A DNA stretch of 64,000 bases from Microcyclospora pomicola (Eukaryota > Ascomycota > Dothideomycetes > Capnodiales). The notes below the pieces were generated by a model, which was given only the letters and a program-made list of their open reading frames with translations, searched no databases and was not told the origin of the DNA. Below, piece by piece: positions 1-8,932 of this stretch. Numbering within the stretch: position 1 is the stretch's first letter; each line of letters opens with the position of its first letter. Position numbers and translations under genes: made by a program. The stretch covers positions 186,001 to 250,000 of the forward strand of contig NHNY01000030.1 in NCBI GenBank assembly GCA_002786065.1, read 5' to 3'.

Positions 1-469
1 ACAGGTAGAAGGTGCCCGACAGCGCGACGCCCGTGATGCGGTTCAGCGACGACAGGATCCACGTCACCTGCGGCTGGTAGATGGAGAGATGCGGCGCGAC
101 GGGGCGGTTGCGGCGTTGCGCGGCCAGGATCTGCGAGGTCGCTTCTTCCTTCGAGAGCGTTTGGGCGGCGGCGAAGCTGGGGGTGGGCGGTGTTAGTGAG
201 GAGGGGGGTCCCGGGGGTAAGGCATTGGGGGGGTTTTAGGATCGCGGTGTCGAGACGGGGTGGAATGCGTACCGGCGCTGCACAATGGCGCTGTTGTGTT
301 GGCCGAGCGCTACGGCGGCGGGGACGGCGAACTTGAACGCAGGCTGCTGGACGGCGACTAGGAGGCATGTCTGTCAGTATTGGGGGAGGAGGCATGGGTG
401 GTATTCCCGGGTGGGCGTGGAGGACTCACGCCGTCGCAGCGTCTGCTGGGCGAAGCGTTGGGGCAACAT
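1..469 (-). CDS. SDHC: Succinate dehydrogenase cytochrome b subunit (SDHC/Sdh3), 5' part
   Basis: Membrane-anchor subunit of mitochondrial complex II; with SdhD it binds haem b and ubiquinone. The gene runs off the left edge. Three exons can be read: 430-469 (starts MLPQRFAQQTLRR, an Arg-rich mitochondrial targeting start), 273-357, and 1-176. Introns are 358-429 (GTGAGT...TAG) and 177-272 (GTACGC...CAG). Exon 3 carries the family signature: NRPVAPHLSIYQPQ, then WILSSLNRITGVALSGTFY, the start of the first membrane helix with the conserved Ser/Arg region near the quinone site. The remaining helices and haem-ligand His lie outside the window. Recognition is firm; the exon 1 start is the only ATG that gives a presequence in frame. 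Confidence 0.9.
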
Positions 470-1605
470 GGTGCCGGGCAGCTCGGCGTGACGAGCGGTG
501 GTGTCGGAGTGGAGATGGGGGGGTGGTCGACGATGTCGTTTGGTCGTGGTCTGTCGAAGAGCAGCAGCAGTAGTCGTCGAAGTCGAAGTCGTGATGCCTC
601 GGGTGCGCTCTCCGCCAATCACGGATGGACCATTATCGAGCGAGCATCCAACTCACGTGATCGTCAAATCCCACCCCCAGCACACCGCAAAACTTCGTCG
701 CTACTCGTCCGTCTTCCTCTTCCTCTTCTTCTCCTCAAGGAATCTTCCACACTCCCCGTCCGGATCATCTCGACTTGAAGGCGCGGCCGGAACCCGGGGC
801 TGATACCGTGTAGCGTTCTGCTATGCACCATCGAGTCCCAACCCATCTGTTGATTTCCAGACCAACGACTTCAAACCCCCGCCCGTAGTTAATCGCGCAT
901 CAATGAACCGAATATTCCTCCGTGGTTCGGTGCGTTTCATATCAGGGCGACATCTCATTCTATTCACACGTTTGCTGTATCCTTTGGTGTCTTGCATGAC
1001 GTGAAAGAGTCATTCCATCATGGCTGATTCTCCGTTGATTTTGATCGTAGAATCAACGCCACTCGAGGGATTACCTGTGTGATAGAGCAAGGTCAGGCTA
1101 CCTTGTGTACGCAAGTTAAGCCAAGTGCCTTGTGTGCTCATATTGTCATACATCAAAGAGGATACCAGATCGACCAGTCGTCATCCTCTGCTGGCTGCCT
1201 ACGAACAGGGCGGAGTATGCTTGTCAGCAAAGGCTAATTTCGACTACATGACATGATTACACCTGAACCATTATCCGTAAACGGATAATGGTGTTACGGC
1301 TGCCTATAAAGACCAATTCTGGACACCGAGTCGATTCTAGGATTTGCGTGAATTATAGGTTACTGGTAAGTACCAAACTACCTTACCATCCGCCTGCTAA
1401 GTCCGAGATGTCAAGTTCGAAGAGGCACAGGTAATCGCGGTGTTAGGAGGTAAGACATCGCTGTGCATATACGCTTTTCAACCACAACGTATAAAGACCA
1501 TGACCCCAAAGACGATCGTTGCGGGCATAGAAGTCCCATCAACCGACACACACCTTCCACGACACTGTTGACTTCTCCCCAGCTGAGATTGTGGCCACCT
1601 GCAAA
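470..1605. other. Divergent intergenic region SDHC/SDR
   Basis: About 1.1 kb between the SDHC start (-) and the dehydrogenase start (+). Short open frames overlap on both strands near 360-850, but none has a family motif, a splice structure or a good start context. It should hold both promoters. The clearest element is a perfect inverted repeat at 1267-1292 (listed separately). Confidence 0.6.
1267..1292. promoter_or_regulatory. Perfect 12+2+12 palindrome containing CCG-N4-CGG
   Basis: ACCATTATCCGT, then AA, then its exact reverse complement. The centre reads CCG-TAAA-CGG, an arrangement of CGG triplets of the kind bound by dimeric Zn2Cys6 regulators. It lies about 315 bp upstream of the dehydrogenase ATG. 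A role as operator is inference; the symmetry is seen directly. Confidence 0.45.
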
Positions 1606-2679
1606 ATGCCGCCTCCGACCCAGCCATACCAGCCTTATGCTGCCGTTCATGAAGACACCGTCACGAAAGGGCCCGGTGATGCACGCCCAACAGCAACCGA
1701 TGTTGTCAAGGATCTCGACGCAACCAACAAGTTCCAGGGCCGGACAGCAGTCATCACGGGTTGCTCGACTGGACTCGGAGTTGAGACTGCCCGGGCATTA
1801 TACGAGGCAGGCATGACACTGTTCCTCACGGCTCGAGATATGAAGAGACTCGACGGAGTGATCGACGAGATCGTCGCGACCAGCACCGTGTATCCTCCTT
1901 CACAGCCCTCGCATGCAACACCGCCTCGACCGGTGGGTGTTGAGATCCATCTCGACGCTTTGCAGAGCGTGCGAAAAGGTGCCACTGCCATTCTAGCACA
2001 GACGAAGGCCATCAACTACCTCGTTGCGAATGCTGGTGTGATGGCAATGCCGTACGGCCTCACTGTCGACGGATTCGAGGCGCAACTCGGCACTAACCAC
2101 ATGTCGCATTTCCTCCTCTTCCAGCTTCTCAAGCCGGCGTTGCTGCACGCAGCCACAGCGACCCAGCCGAGTCGAGTCATCACCCTCTCTTCATCCGGTC
2201 ACATCCGCGGTGGCATCCTCTTCGACGACATGTCCTGGACGGCGAACCCTGCAGCCTACAACAAATGGTCGGGCTATGCTCAAAGCAAGACGGCTAACAT
2301 CTACATGGCCAATTCCATCACCCGACACTATGGCGACCGCCATCTGATCGGCCTCTCCGTTCACCCCGGTGGTATCTTCACAGAACTCGGAAAGCACCTG
2401 GACGATGCCGACCGAGGGCTCCTGGACATCAGCGCCTGGCAGCATCGTTTGAAGAACTTGCAACAGGGTGCAGCCACGACTGTGTGGGCAGTCCTCAGTC
2501 CGCACTTTGACGACGTCGCGAACACTGGCAGGTATCTGTGCGATGTAGGGGAGAGTGGACCGTTGGAGGAACCGCTCCCGGCTGGTCCGGGCTACGCGAC
2601 ACATGCGTATGATAAGCAGAGTGAGGAGCGTCTGTGGAAGATCAGTTGCGAAGCTGTGGGAGTGTCGATTGAAGATTGA
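1606..2679 (+). CDS. Short-chain dehydrogenase/reductase
   Basis: NAD(P)-dependent oxidoreductase of the classical SDR fold, about 357 aa, single exon. Visible motifs: cofactor-binding TGCSTGLG (about residues 51-58), NAGVM (about 140), the catalytic Ser in LSSSG (about 195) and YAQSK (about 223, the Tyr-x3-Lys dyad). Layout resembles WWOX/retinol-dehydrogenase-like fungal SDRs; the substrate cannot be told. I use ATG 1606 (MPPPTQPYQ); the frame stays open five codons further upstream but has no ATG there. The N-terminal ~45 residues before the Rossmann fold are Pro/Thr-rich, with no clear signal or targeting peptide. A palindrome 315 bp upstream and three 50-bp repeats right after the stop frame the gene. 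Confidence 0.88.
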   Translation: MPPPTQPYQPYAAVHEDTVTKGPGDARPTATDVVKDLDATNKFQGRTAVITGCSTGLGVETARALYEAGMTLFLTARDMKRLDGVIDEIVATSTVYPPSQPSHATPPRPVGVEIHLDALQSVRKGATAILAQTKAINYLVANAGVMAMPYGLTVDGFEAQLGTNHMSHFLLFQLLKPALLHAATATQPSRVITLSSSGHIRGGILFDDMSWTANPAAYNKWSGYAQSKTANIYMANSITRHYGDRHLIGLSVHPGGIFTELGKHLDDADRGLLDISAWQHRLKNLQQGAATTVWAVLSPHFDDVANTGRYLCDVGESGPLEEPLPAGPGYATHAYDKQSEERLWKISCEAVGVSIED

Positions 2680-2685
2680 ACTGCA

Positions 2686-2836
2686 GCAAGTCTATTGTGT
2701 TTTCAGATAATGTCCTAATGAAAACCAAAATGTAGCAAGTCTATAGTGTTTTTGATCAATATGTTCCAGTAAAGACTGAGATTTAGCAAGTCTGGTGTGT
2801 TTTCGGGAAATGTTCAGGTGAAGTTTGCGATATAAA
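2686..2836 (+). repeat. Three degenerate tandem repeats of ~50 bp
   Basis: Copies start at 2686, 2735 and 2786, each opening with GCAAGTCT and continuing with a TGTGTTTT/AGTGTTTT block, a variant of AATGTTC/ATGTCC, and an A-rich GAAAACC/AAAGACT/GAAGTTT part. Periods are 49 and 51 bp. The array begins seven bases after the dehydrogenase stop codon, so it lies in that gene's 3' UTR or terminator. Confidence 0.75.
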
Positions 2837-3585
2837 GTCTGCAGCATATTCAGATTGAGCAACGTCGCAGTATATCATTTATTACACAGATGAACACGAA
2901 TCGATCAATATGAGATCATCTACGGTGCAGAATAGATATCGCTATAAAATATACCTCATTGTTGTGCAGACCAACTTGTCTTAGGGTTGTGTTGTTCGGC
3001 ATTTTGCACTTTCGAGATTCTTAGGGTTGACCAAAAATGCTCGACACGGTTTATGACGCTTCTCATAACATGGTATCCGTGAACAATGCATTCCTTAGAG
3101 TCTATGCTAAGGACAGCCCTAATACACACAAGATTATTCATTCTAGTCTTCCTCGATCCCTCTCTCCTCCTAGACAAATCGACAACACGTCTCGATCGAT
3201 GTCCCACGTGTTTCAGATCCCTGTCAAGGCACGTGCGGACGGTAGCACGTTTGATCCCGCTCAGCTATGACCGCGACATGGGTAGGCATGGGTTGATTGC
3301 ACTCATCTCACACCTAAGCGAGATGCGCCACGAGTCCATGACCGCACCTCAGACGTTGCGATCGCGCATGCAGTACAGCATGCATTTAGAAGTCCTTGCT
3401 ACATGAGGTAGGCATCCCTGCCGCTGAGATACCCTTGCGTGTCGTACTCTTCATCCTATCTGTCTTTCACCTGTACGAGTACATTCTTTGCTGGGCATCA
3501 TTCGCAGACGTCGAGCTATCCGGGAATACGAGCGTCGGTCAGGGAAGCACAAATATCCTGCGGAAGATTGTGTCAAGACTACAAG
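2837..3585. other. Intergenic, nothing clear
   Basis: AT-richer spacer between the repeat array and the hydrolase start. Small open frames at 3037-3406 have no recognisable motif. The frame of the downstream hydrolase is open from about 3439, but without an ATG before 3586; an upstream exon cannot be excluded. Confidence 0.5.
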
Positions 3586-4593
3586 ATGGGGTTCATGGAC
3601 GAACCAAGCAATAAGGAGCGCGTCGAGATGCAGCAGTCCTCGATCAACATCACCAAGCGCACCGATCGATCCCTGTACATGTTCCTGATCCAGCACATCG
3701 TCTCGCACATCAGCGGCAAGCTCCTCAGCAAGAGCGAGAGCGACGAATACCCGCCCGGCTCGCCGCAGCTCGATCCTCCGAAGAAGGCGCGGAAACGCTG
3801 CGACGTCCACGAGCGACAGGTCGAGGGCATGTGGATATACGATCTGGCGCCCAAGGGACGAGATCCGCAGAAGAAGTTCGGGAAGCGCATGTATTACTTC
3901 GCGGGGGGAGGATGGCATAGCCCGCCGAGTGGAGAGCATTGGTCTTTGATCGCAGAGTTCGCGGTCAAGATCCCTGATACCGTCGTCAGCGTGGTCAGCT
4001 ATCCGCTTGCGCCGCATTCGCCAGCACCTAAGGCGTTTCCGGATCTGCAGAGGCTGTACGATGTGCTGCTGAAGGAGGGAGATGCGATTGGGGAAGATAT
4101 CATCTTGGCTGGGGACTCTGCTGGTGGTAATGTCATCTTAGCCCTGGCCGTTGACGCCCTCCACCGCGATCCGACTGTGCCTGCTCCTGTCGCGCTCCTC
4201 GCCATCTCGCCTTCCACGGATCTGAGTCGCGGGAACCCAGAGATCAAGGATGTCGCGAAACGTGACCCGCTCCTCCAACGAGAGTTCATCAACAAGACCG
4301 CTTCCAAATGGCGAGACACGTGGGACGGGAAGGATGCTCGAGTCTCGCCGCTCTTCGCAGACCTGTCGGTGTTAGCACAACGCAACGTCAAGGTCCATGG
4401 CGTGGTCGGCGGGCACGATATGCTGGGCCCGGATGCGGTGAAGTTCCGCGACAAATGCAGCGAGGCCGGGATTCAAGGGGAGTGGCTCGATTGGGACAAG
4501 CAGATGCATGTCTTCCCCTTGATGTGGTCTTATCACCTGCGGGAGGGGGTCCAGTCGAAAGATTGGATCATTGATGTGATTTCCAAGACGTGA
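3586..4593 (+). CDS. Alpha/beta hydrolase (fold-3 / esterase-like)
   Basis: Predicted serine hydrolase of about 335 aa. Visible motifs: a glycine-rich oxyanion segment YYFAGGGWHSPP (Ala where many family members have the His of HGGG), nucleophile elbow GDSAGG (Ser near residue 177), an acid candidate in GGHDMLGPD, and the C-terminal catalytic His in QMHVFPLM (near 306). This order matches alpha/beta-hydrolase fold-3 enzymes acting on small esters or lactones; the true substrate is unknown. ATG 3586 (MGFMDEP) is the first in-frame ATG and a second follows three codons later. No signal peptide is seen. It follows the dehydrogenase in the same direction at 0.9 kb, with no sign of co-regulation. 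Confidence 0.85.
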   Translation: MGFMDEPSNKERVEMQQSSINITKRTDRSLYMFLIQHIVSHISGKLLSKSESDEYPPGSPQLDPPKKARKRCDVHERQVEGMWIYDLAPKGRDPQKKFGKRMYYFAGGGWHSPPSGEHWSLIAEFAVKIPDTVVSVVSYPLAPHSPAPKAFPDLQRLYDVLLKEGDAIGEDIILAGDSAGGNVILALAVDALHRDPTVPAPVALLAISPSTDLSRGNPEIKDVAKRDPLLQREFINKTASKWRDTWDGKDARVSPLFADLSVLAQRNVKVHGVVGGHDMLGPDAVKFRDKCSEAGIQGEWLDWDKQMHVFPLMWSYHLREGVQSKDWIIDVISKT

Positions 4594-7120
4594 ATGTGAT
4601 CCGGAACGTCGTTCAGTATGGCTGTCAGCACCACTAGAGGCAACGTCTGATTACGCCCAGACATTCCGTCGGCACACGCGTTCGACTTGACGACTCTTGT
4701 TAGTGCCCATACTTGGGCAGGTCGGATATCGATCTACTGATCTACTGGTCCTGGAATAACAACCAAAGCCAGACGGAACGTGCGCCTCGCCCAGTGTCGG
4801 CGCACATTGGCACATCGCAGTACGAGCTCCCGCGCAGAGCACCGAGGAACCGGAGAGTCTGTTGGCCATCATCCGTCCTACCTAGTCTATTGGGATTGGA
4901 AGACATCAACGTCGCGACGCAAACAGATTCGGTTCGATTTGTGCGATGACAGTTCGGCAGCCAACAGCTGACCTTGCCCAAAGAACATCTCGAACAATTT
5001 GCCGAAATATATGCGACACGCTACAAGATTCGTGGGTCGGAAAGGATAGAAGATGCGTTTGTCAGCAGTGATAGATATAGAGACAGATAGAAGCTATGCA
5101 CGATTGATAGGTAGCAAGCAGCCATGACAGGCTTTATCGTCTCGTTCTTCGCTGTTATAGAGTGTCGATGCTATCTGTCCATGTATGCTTGAACTTCTTC
5201 TTCATTTCTACATCCCAGCATAGCTCCGTTCATCTTACTCACAGCGGACTGTACTTCGTCCCTACTTCGATCCAATGGCAGCGCACGTTCACTGTGTGTC
5301 GCACTCAACCTGCCACGACGAAAGTAACGCCAAGCCGAAACAGAAATTCTACCCCTGAGTGCTGTTCGACCGGTCGCCGAAGACGAGGTACGTCACATAT
5401 CATCGATCTCTCAGCTTTGTATCAGATTGTCAGAGATTGACTGAGACGTTCTGGTGAAGGGGAGTAGACAATGCTCACGCGCCGATGAAATGGTGCAAGC
5501 ACAGTTCCATCGCTTCAAGATGGCGAACAAGTGAAGCAGCCATACTGTCAAGTAGTCATCTACATGTAACTCATGTTATACATTAAGCAGATACAGTGTG
5601 TCAGTGTGGTGATCGACGGTCCTGTACGGAAGCCTACAAGGTAAGATACATGGGCATTGTATGTACGGGATTCGCGTCCGGCACGAGGGAAGCAGTCGTA
5701 GGCCCCTTCTTCGTCTATCGATGAGGAAGCTAAGGGCATGATAGGTACCTTCCAATGCGCATCTCGCGCTGTACCCTCGCATCTCCGTCAATAGGCCTAA
5801 GTACACAGCTTTATCGATTGCGCGAGGTACGCCATGCCGTCTTCTACCTCCTCATCCTGCCGCCGAGTGTTGCGCGACGAAGAAAAGGGGCTACCACTTG
5901 GAATAGACGATTGTATCTGCGGACATACCTGTAGCATCCACGCAACCAACCGAAGTCGATCCGAACGCTTCGCAAGGGTGGAGAACGTATCTTCTATTGC
6001 TGCGTGATGCTTGAAGGTGGACATACTCAGGCGATCGGAGGAATGCGAACGCCAACATCTTCCGGTATCCATGCCGCTCGGCGATCGTCATGTCATTAAC
6101 GATGGAGGCAGTGGAGCGATGACGGAAATGAAGCGTTGAGCACGAGGGAGAACGGTATGGTGATAGATTGCTGGAGACTACGGCGATACAGACAGATGCT
6201 TCAACTAACAGCGAATGGACGCGTTGCGCTCGATTACTTGGGTGGTGTCATCGGCGCGATTGGAGCTCAGTGTTCGACAATATAGACTCGCGACAACATA
6301 ACTCTGAGCGCCATGGCTGTGCTCAACGATCAGGTGACTATGCGCGGTGTATCAAATCGCGACACATGAAGCTAGAGTCGTGTGTACGGGCAGATTCGTT
6401 CTTCCGGCGCATGGGAAGGTGTCCACGAATCCCATCGAAAGTGGATCGATCCCAACCCTCTTGTCCCTCAGCACTGTCGGCGTCCCCGAGCACTCAACAG
6501 AAAGATATCCCTCAGTCGTATGATTCTCTGACTGTTTACTGCCGCACTGTCCATCGTCTGACAATGTATGAAGAGTCTATTGGGCAGCTCCTCTGAGATT
6601 TGGAGCTCAAGTCGCGAGAAGGTTGGGAACAGGTGAGACTTGCTCAGAGGACCGGGCGTGTTCGAGGATGAGAATCTGCCGACCAATGGTACTGTTCTCG
6701 TAGAGTTGTGTAAGAAGACGGTCGTACGACTTCTTCCTGCAGGGTAATGGGTGTTGAGGTTTCTAGAGCGATATGTTTCAAAGTGCTGGGACCCCTTTTC
6801 CTCCGCCACCTCGCTGAACATGGCAGAGATGCGACCGCCGGACAATACCCCCAGCCTCGAGATCCAGATAATATGGGTACTCGACGATGCTGCTTCTCGT
6901 ATTGGTTCAAGGAACGACGAGAGAGGGACGTTCGCAGAGAAGTATGTGGTAGTTTCGTGCGCGCGAGATTGTCGAGTTCTCGTGGAGTGAACAAGCGTTC
7001 CGCTCACTCGGGTGGCATCGCCACTGATGATATGGTCCGGGCTTCGTAAACACCTCAACAACGTCGTATGTCCCATCGAGTTCACAAGGACCGAGCTCGA
7101 GGAAAGGTCGCAGGACAGGG
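4594..7120. other. 2.5-kb gene-poor stretch
   Basis: I find no ORF with recognisable protein features, no convincing splice chain and no RNA gene. The longest frame (minus, 6468-7085, 205 codons) has composition typical of a chance frame. No terminal repeats or transposase motifs were noticed by eye. The last ~100 bp serve as promoter for the small gene that follows. Confidence 0.5.
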
Positions 7121-7128
7121 TATATAAA
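7121..7128 (+). promoter_or_regulatory. TATA box of the small gene
   Basis: TATATAAA followed by a C/T-rich tract (about 7135-7180) and a GTAAGT donor at 7195. TATA plus pyrimidine tract just before the transcription start is the usual layout of a strong fungal promoter. No ATG lies between the TATA box and the donor, so exon 1 is untranslated. Confidence 0.65.
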
Positions 7129-7194
7129 CCCTCTCCTCCGTCGCTTTCTTCTGTTCCCCTTCCTTCCTTCTCTTCTCATAACAACTTTACTGAA

Positions 7195-7624
7195 GTAAGT
7201 CTGCCCCTTACTATCTCTGGTCGCTTCCACACATGGCCGCTGGTCTTCCTCACCTTGCTGGTCCTCTTCAACTCACTGGTCTTCTTCAACTCACTGGTCT
7301 TCTTCACCTCGCTGGTCTTCCTCACCTCACTGGCCTTCTCACCACACTGGCCTCTCTTACTTCACTGGTCTTCCTCACCTCACGTTCACCTCACCCCCTG
7401 GTCTTCTTCACCTCGCTGGTCGTCCTCACCACACCGGCCTTCTCACCTCACTGGTCTTCCTCACTCCACTGATCTTCGCCTCATTGGCACCCCTCACCTC
7501 ACCGGTCTTCATCTCACTGGCCGCCTTCACCTTACTGGCCGCCTTCATCTCACGGGCCCCCCTCATCTCACCTTCTGCTCTTGCTTGCTCTTTCACGATG
7601 AACTCTCACTAACGTTTCTCACAG
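7195..7624 (+). other. 5'-UTR intron (430 nt) of the small gene
   Basis: Donor GTAAGT at 7195, branch-like CTCACTAAC near 7606-7614 and acceptor TTTCTCACAG ending at 7624, three bases before the ATG at 7628. It is much longer than other introns in the window and most of it is the minisatellite at 7236-7575. Splice signals are seen; use is inferred. Confidence 0.6.
7236..7575 (+). repeat. 18-bp pyrimidine-rich minisatellite
   Basis: About 15 diverged copies of a unit near CTGGTCTTCCTCACCTCA. The plus strand is strongly C/T-rich. One plus frame is open through it and would read LVFLTS-like hexapeptides, but that frame has no promoter or start of its own and I take it as a by-product of the repeat. 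Confidence 0.8.
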
Positions 7625-7627
7625 ATC

Positions 7628-7711
7628 ATGGAGAACTTCAAGCGCAACATGAAGAAACTCGTGCCGAAGGGCAAGTTGGGCCGGAAGGTCCAGACAAAGG
7701 TCGTTTGGTAG
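7628..7711 (+). CDS. Small basic protein, 27 aa (possible N-part of an 80-aa read-through product)
   Basis: The first ATG after the spliced 5' UTR opens a 27-codon frame, MENFKRNMKKLVPKGKLGRK and then VQTKVVW, ending at TAG 7709-7711. It is Lys/Arg-rich. The same frame continues past the TAG for another 52 codons of coding-like sequence to TGA 7868-7870. A TATA box, a pyrimidine tract, a clean donor, branch site and acceptor argue that this locus is really transcribed. I recognise no family. It could be a functional mini-protein, the start of a read-through product, or a gene recently broken by one nonsense change. Confidence 0.45.
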   Translation: MENFKRNMKKLVPKGKLGRKVQTKVVW

Positions 7712-7870
7712 TACGAAGACCGCGTCTGGGACATTCTGTGCTGGTTGGGCGGAGATGTGGAGGAGGATTATTTCCTCAAGTGGGCGTTTTTTCGGTGCCC
7801 GTTGTGTCGGCGGTGGTACCGCTGGGCGTACATGAAGTACGTGTGGCGAGCGCTGAACGAAGGTTACTGA
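7712..7870 (+). other. In-frame continuation after TAG: Trp/Cys-rich 52-aa segment
   Basis: Directly after the TAG the frame encodes YEDRVWDILCWLGGDVEEDY and then about 30 residues containing CPLCRRWYRW, ending in NEGY and TGA. Seven Trp, a CxxC pair and alternating acidic and basic residues are unlike the chance frames around it. No usable GT-AG intron removes the TAG: the only acceptor-like TAG is the stop itself, and the donors in reach would give introns of at most 51 nt with a poor GTGCCG donor. Confidence 0.4.
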
Positions 7871-8932
7871 TGCGTAACATCCTCGACTCGCCTCGGGGTC
7901 GCTGATGGCACTGGAGTTTAGCGCTGGGGGCGTTTTGGCGTTTTGGCGTTTGGCGTTTGGAGTTCGGCGTTTCGCGTTGAAATACTGTTCCGTCAAGGTG
8001 AAGCGTAAGACTCCTTAGGAGCACGGCTGCCTTGGTTTGAGGGACGGGGCCGCATCCGGTTGGAGGCTGGGCCCATCAGTTTCCTGGCTCGTCTGAGCTG
8101 GGCGCTGGAGGGTTTTTGTCGTCACTTCTTTCTAGATGATGTTGAATTTCTTGAGTAGATCTTCTTGCCGATGGTCAGTCACGAATTCTTCGTGCGGTCA
8201 TGCTTCGTATTTCCCCAGCAAGTCGCATGTCTACATCCAGCATACCGTGGTTGAATTCAGCGTTCCGCCATCGTCGCAGCCTTCTTACCACCTTTTCCAT
8301 TCTCTCTGTAGTCTTGTCAATGAGTCTTACTGCTCGTTCTGTCACATATTTCCACAATACCTGCCCTGAGAGCTTGATTTTGCCAGACTCACAGTCCCGA
8401 AGCTTACACTGTGTCCACTAGGAATGCGACAGAGCTTACTGGCCGTTACGTACCTTGCGCCCATCTGATCTCGATTCATGTGAAGAGACGGATACTTTGG
8501 CAGCGCTTCCAACAACGAAGGAACACGCGAGCTTTGGACTGATACGCCGGATCCTCTATCGAATGACTGCCACTCTTCACAGTCTTATCCCCGGGCGCAA
8601 CAAGTTCGTCGTCTCATTTCAAGGCACACTTGAGAGCATGAGTTTGGGCTGGCAGACGGGCGTTCACTGGCCATGAAGCAGGACCATTTTCGAATCGACA
8701 TGCTCGAACCTGTGCGACGCGTGCTAAGAAGGACAAGGTTGCAGGAGGCGTGGCTTGTAGGTTCGTAGACGCCATTGTACAAGAGACGTGTGCGGTAGGA
8801 GGCGTGGACTGCAAGAGGCGTATATTTCAGTTGATGATATGATGTGAGCTGAGACTGTAGGACGTCGAGAGACGATGGACCCCAAATGACAGATACAGAC
8901 GATTTGTATGTTCATGTAGCGATGCTGCCATT
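7871..8932. other. Intergenic, convergent 3' ends
   Basis: Spacer between the small gene and the sulfotransferase-like gene. At 7927-7975 there is a short degenerate array of GGCGTTT(T) units. Frames at 8136-8421 and 8455-8676 show no motif. Confidence 0.5.

Noticed and set aside
6468-7085. 205-codon minus-strand frame
   Set aside because: No recognisable features; starts inside the promoter of the small gene on the other strand.
4594-7120. Possible decayed transposon in the gene-poor stretch
   Set aside because: No terminal repeats, target duplications or transposase/reverse-transcriptase motifs could be seen by eye.
7012-7905. 297-codon plus-strand frame through the minisatellite (LVFLTS-type repeats)
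   Set aside because: Open only because the 18-bp repeat is a multiple of three; it starts upstream of the TATA box and runs across clear splice signals of another frame.
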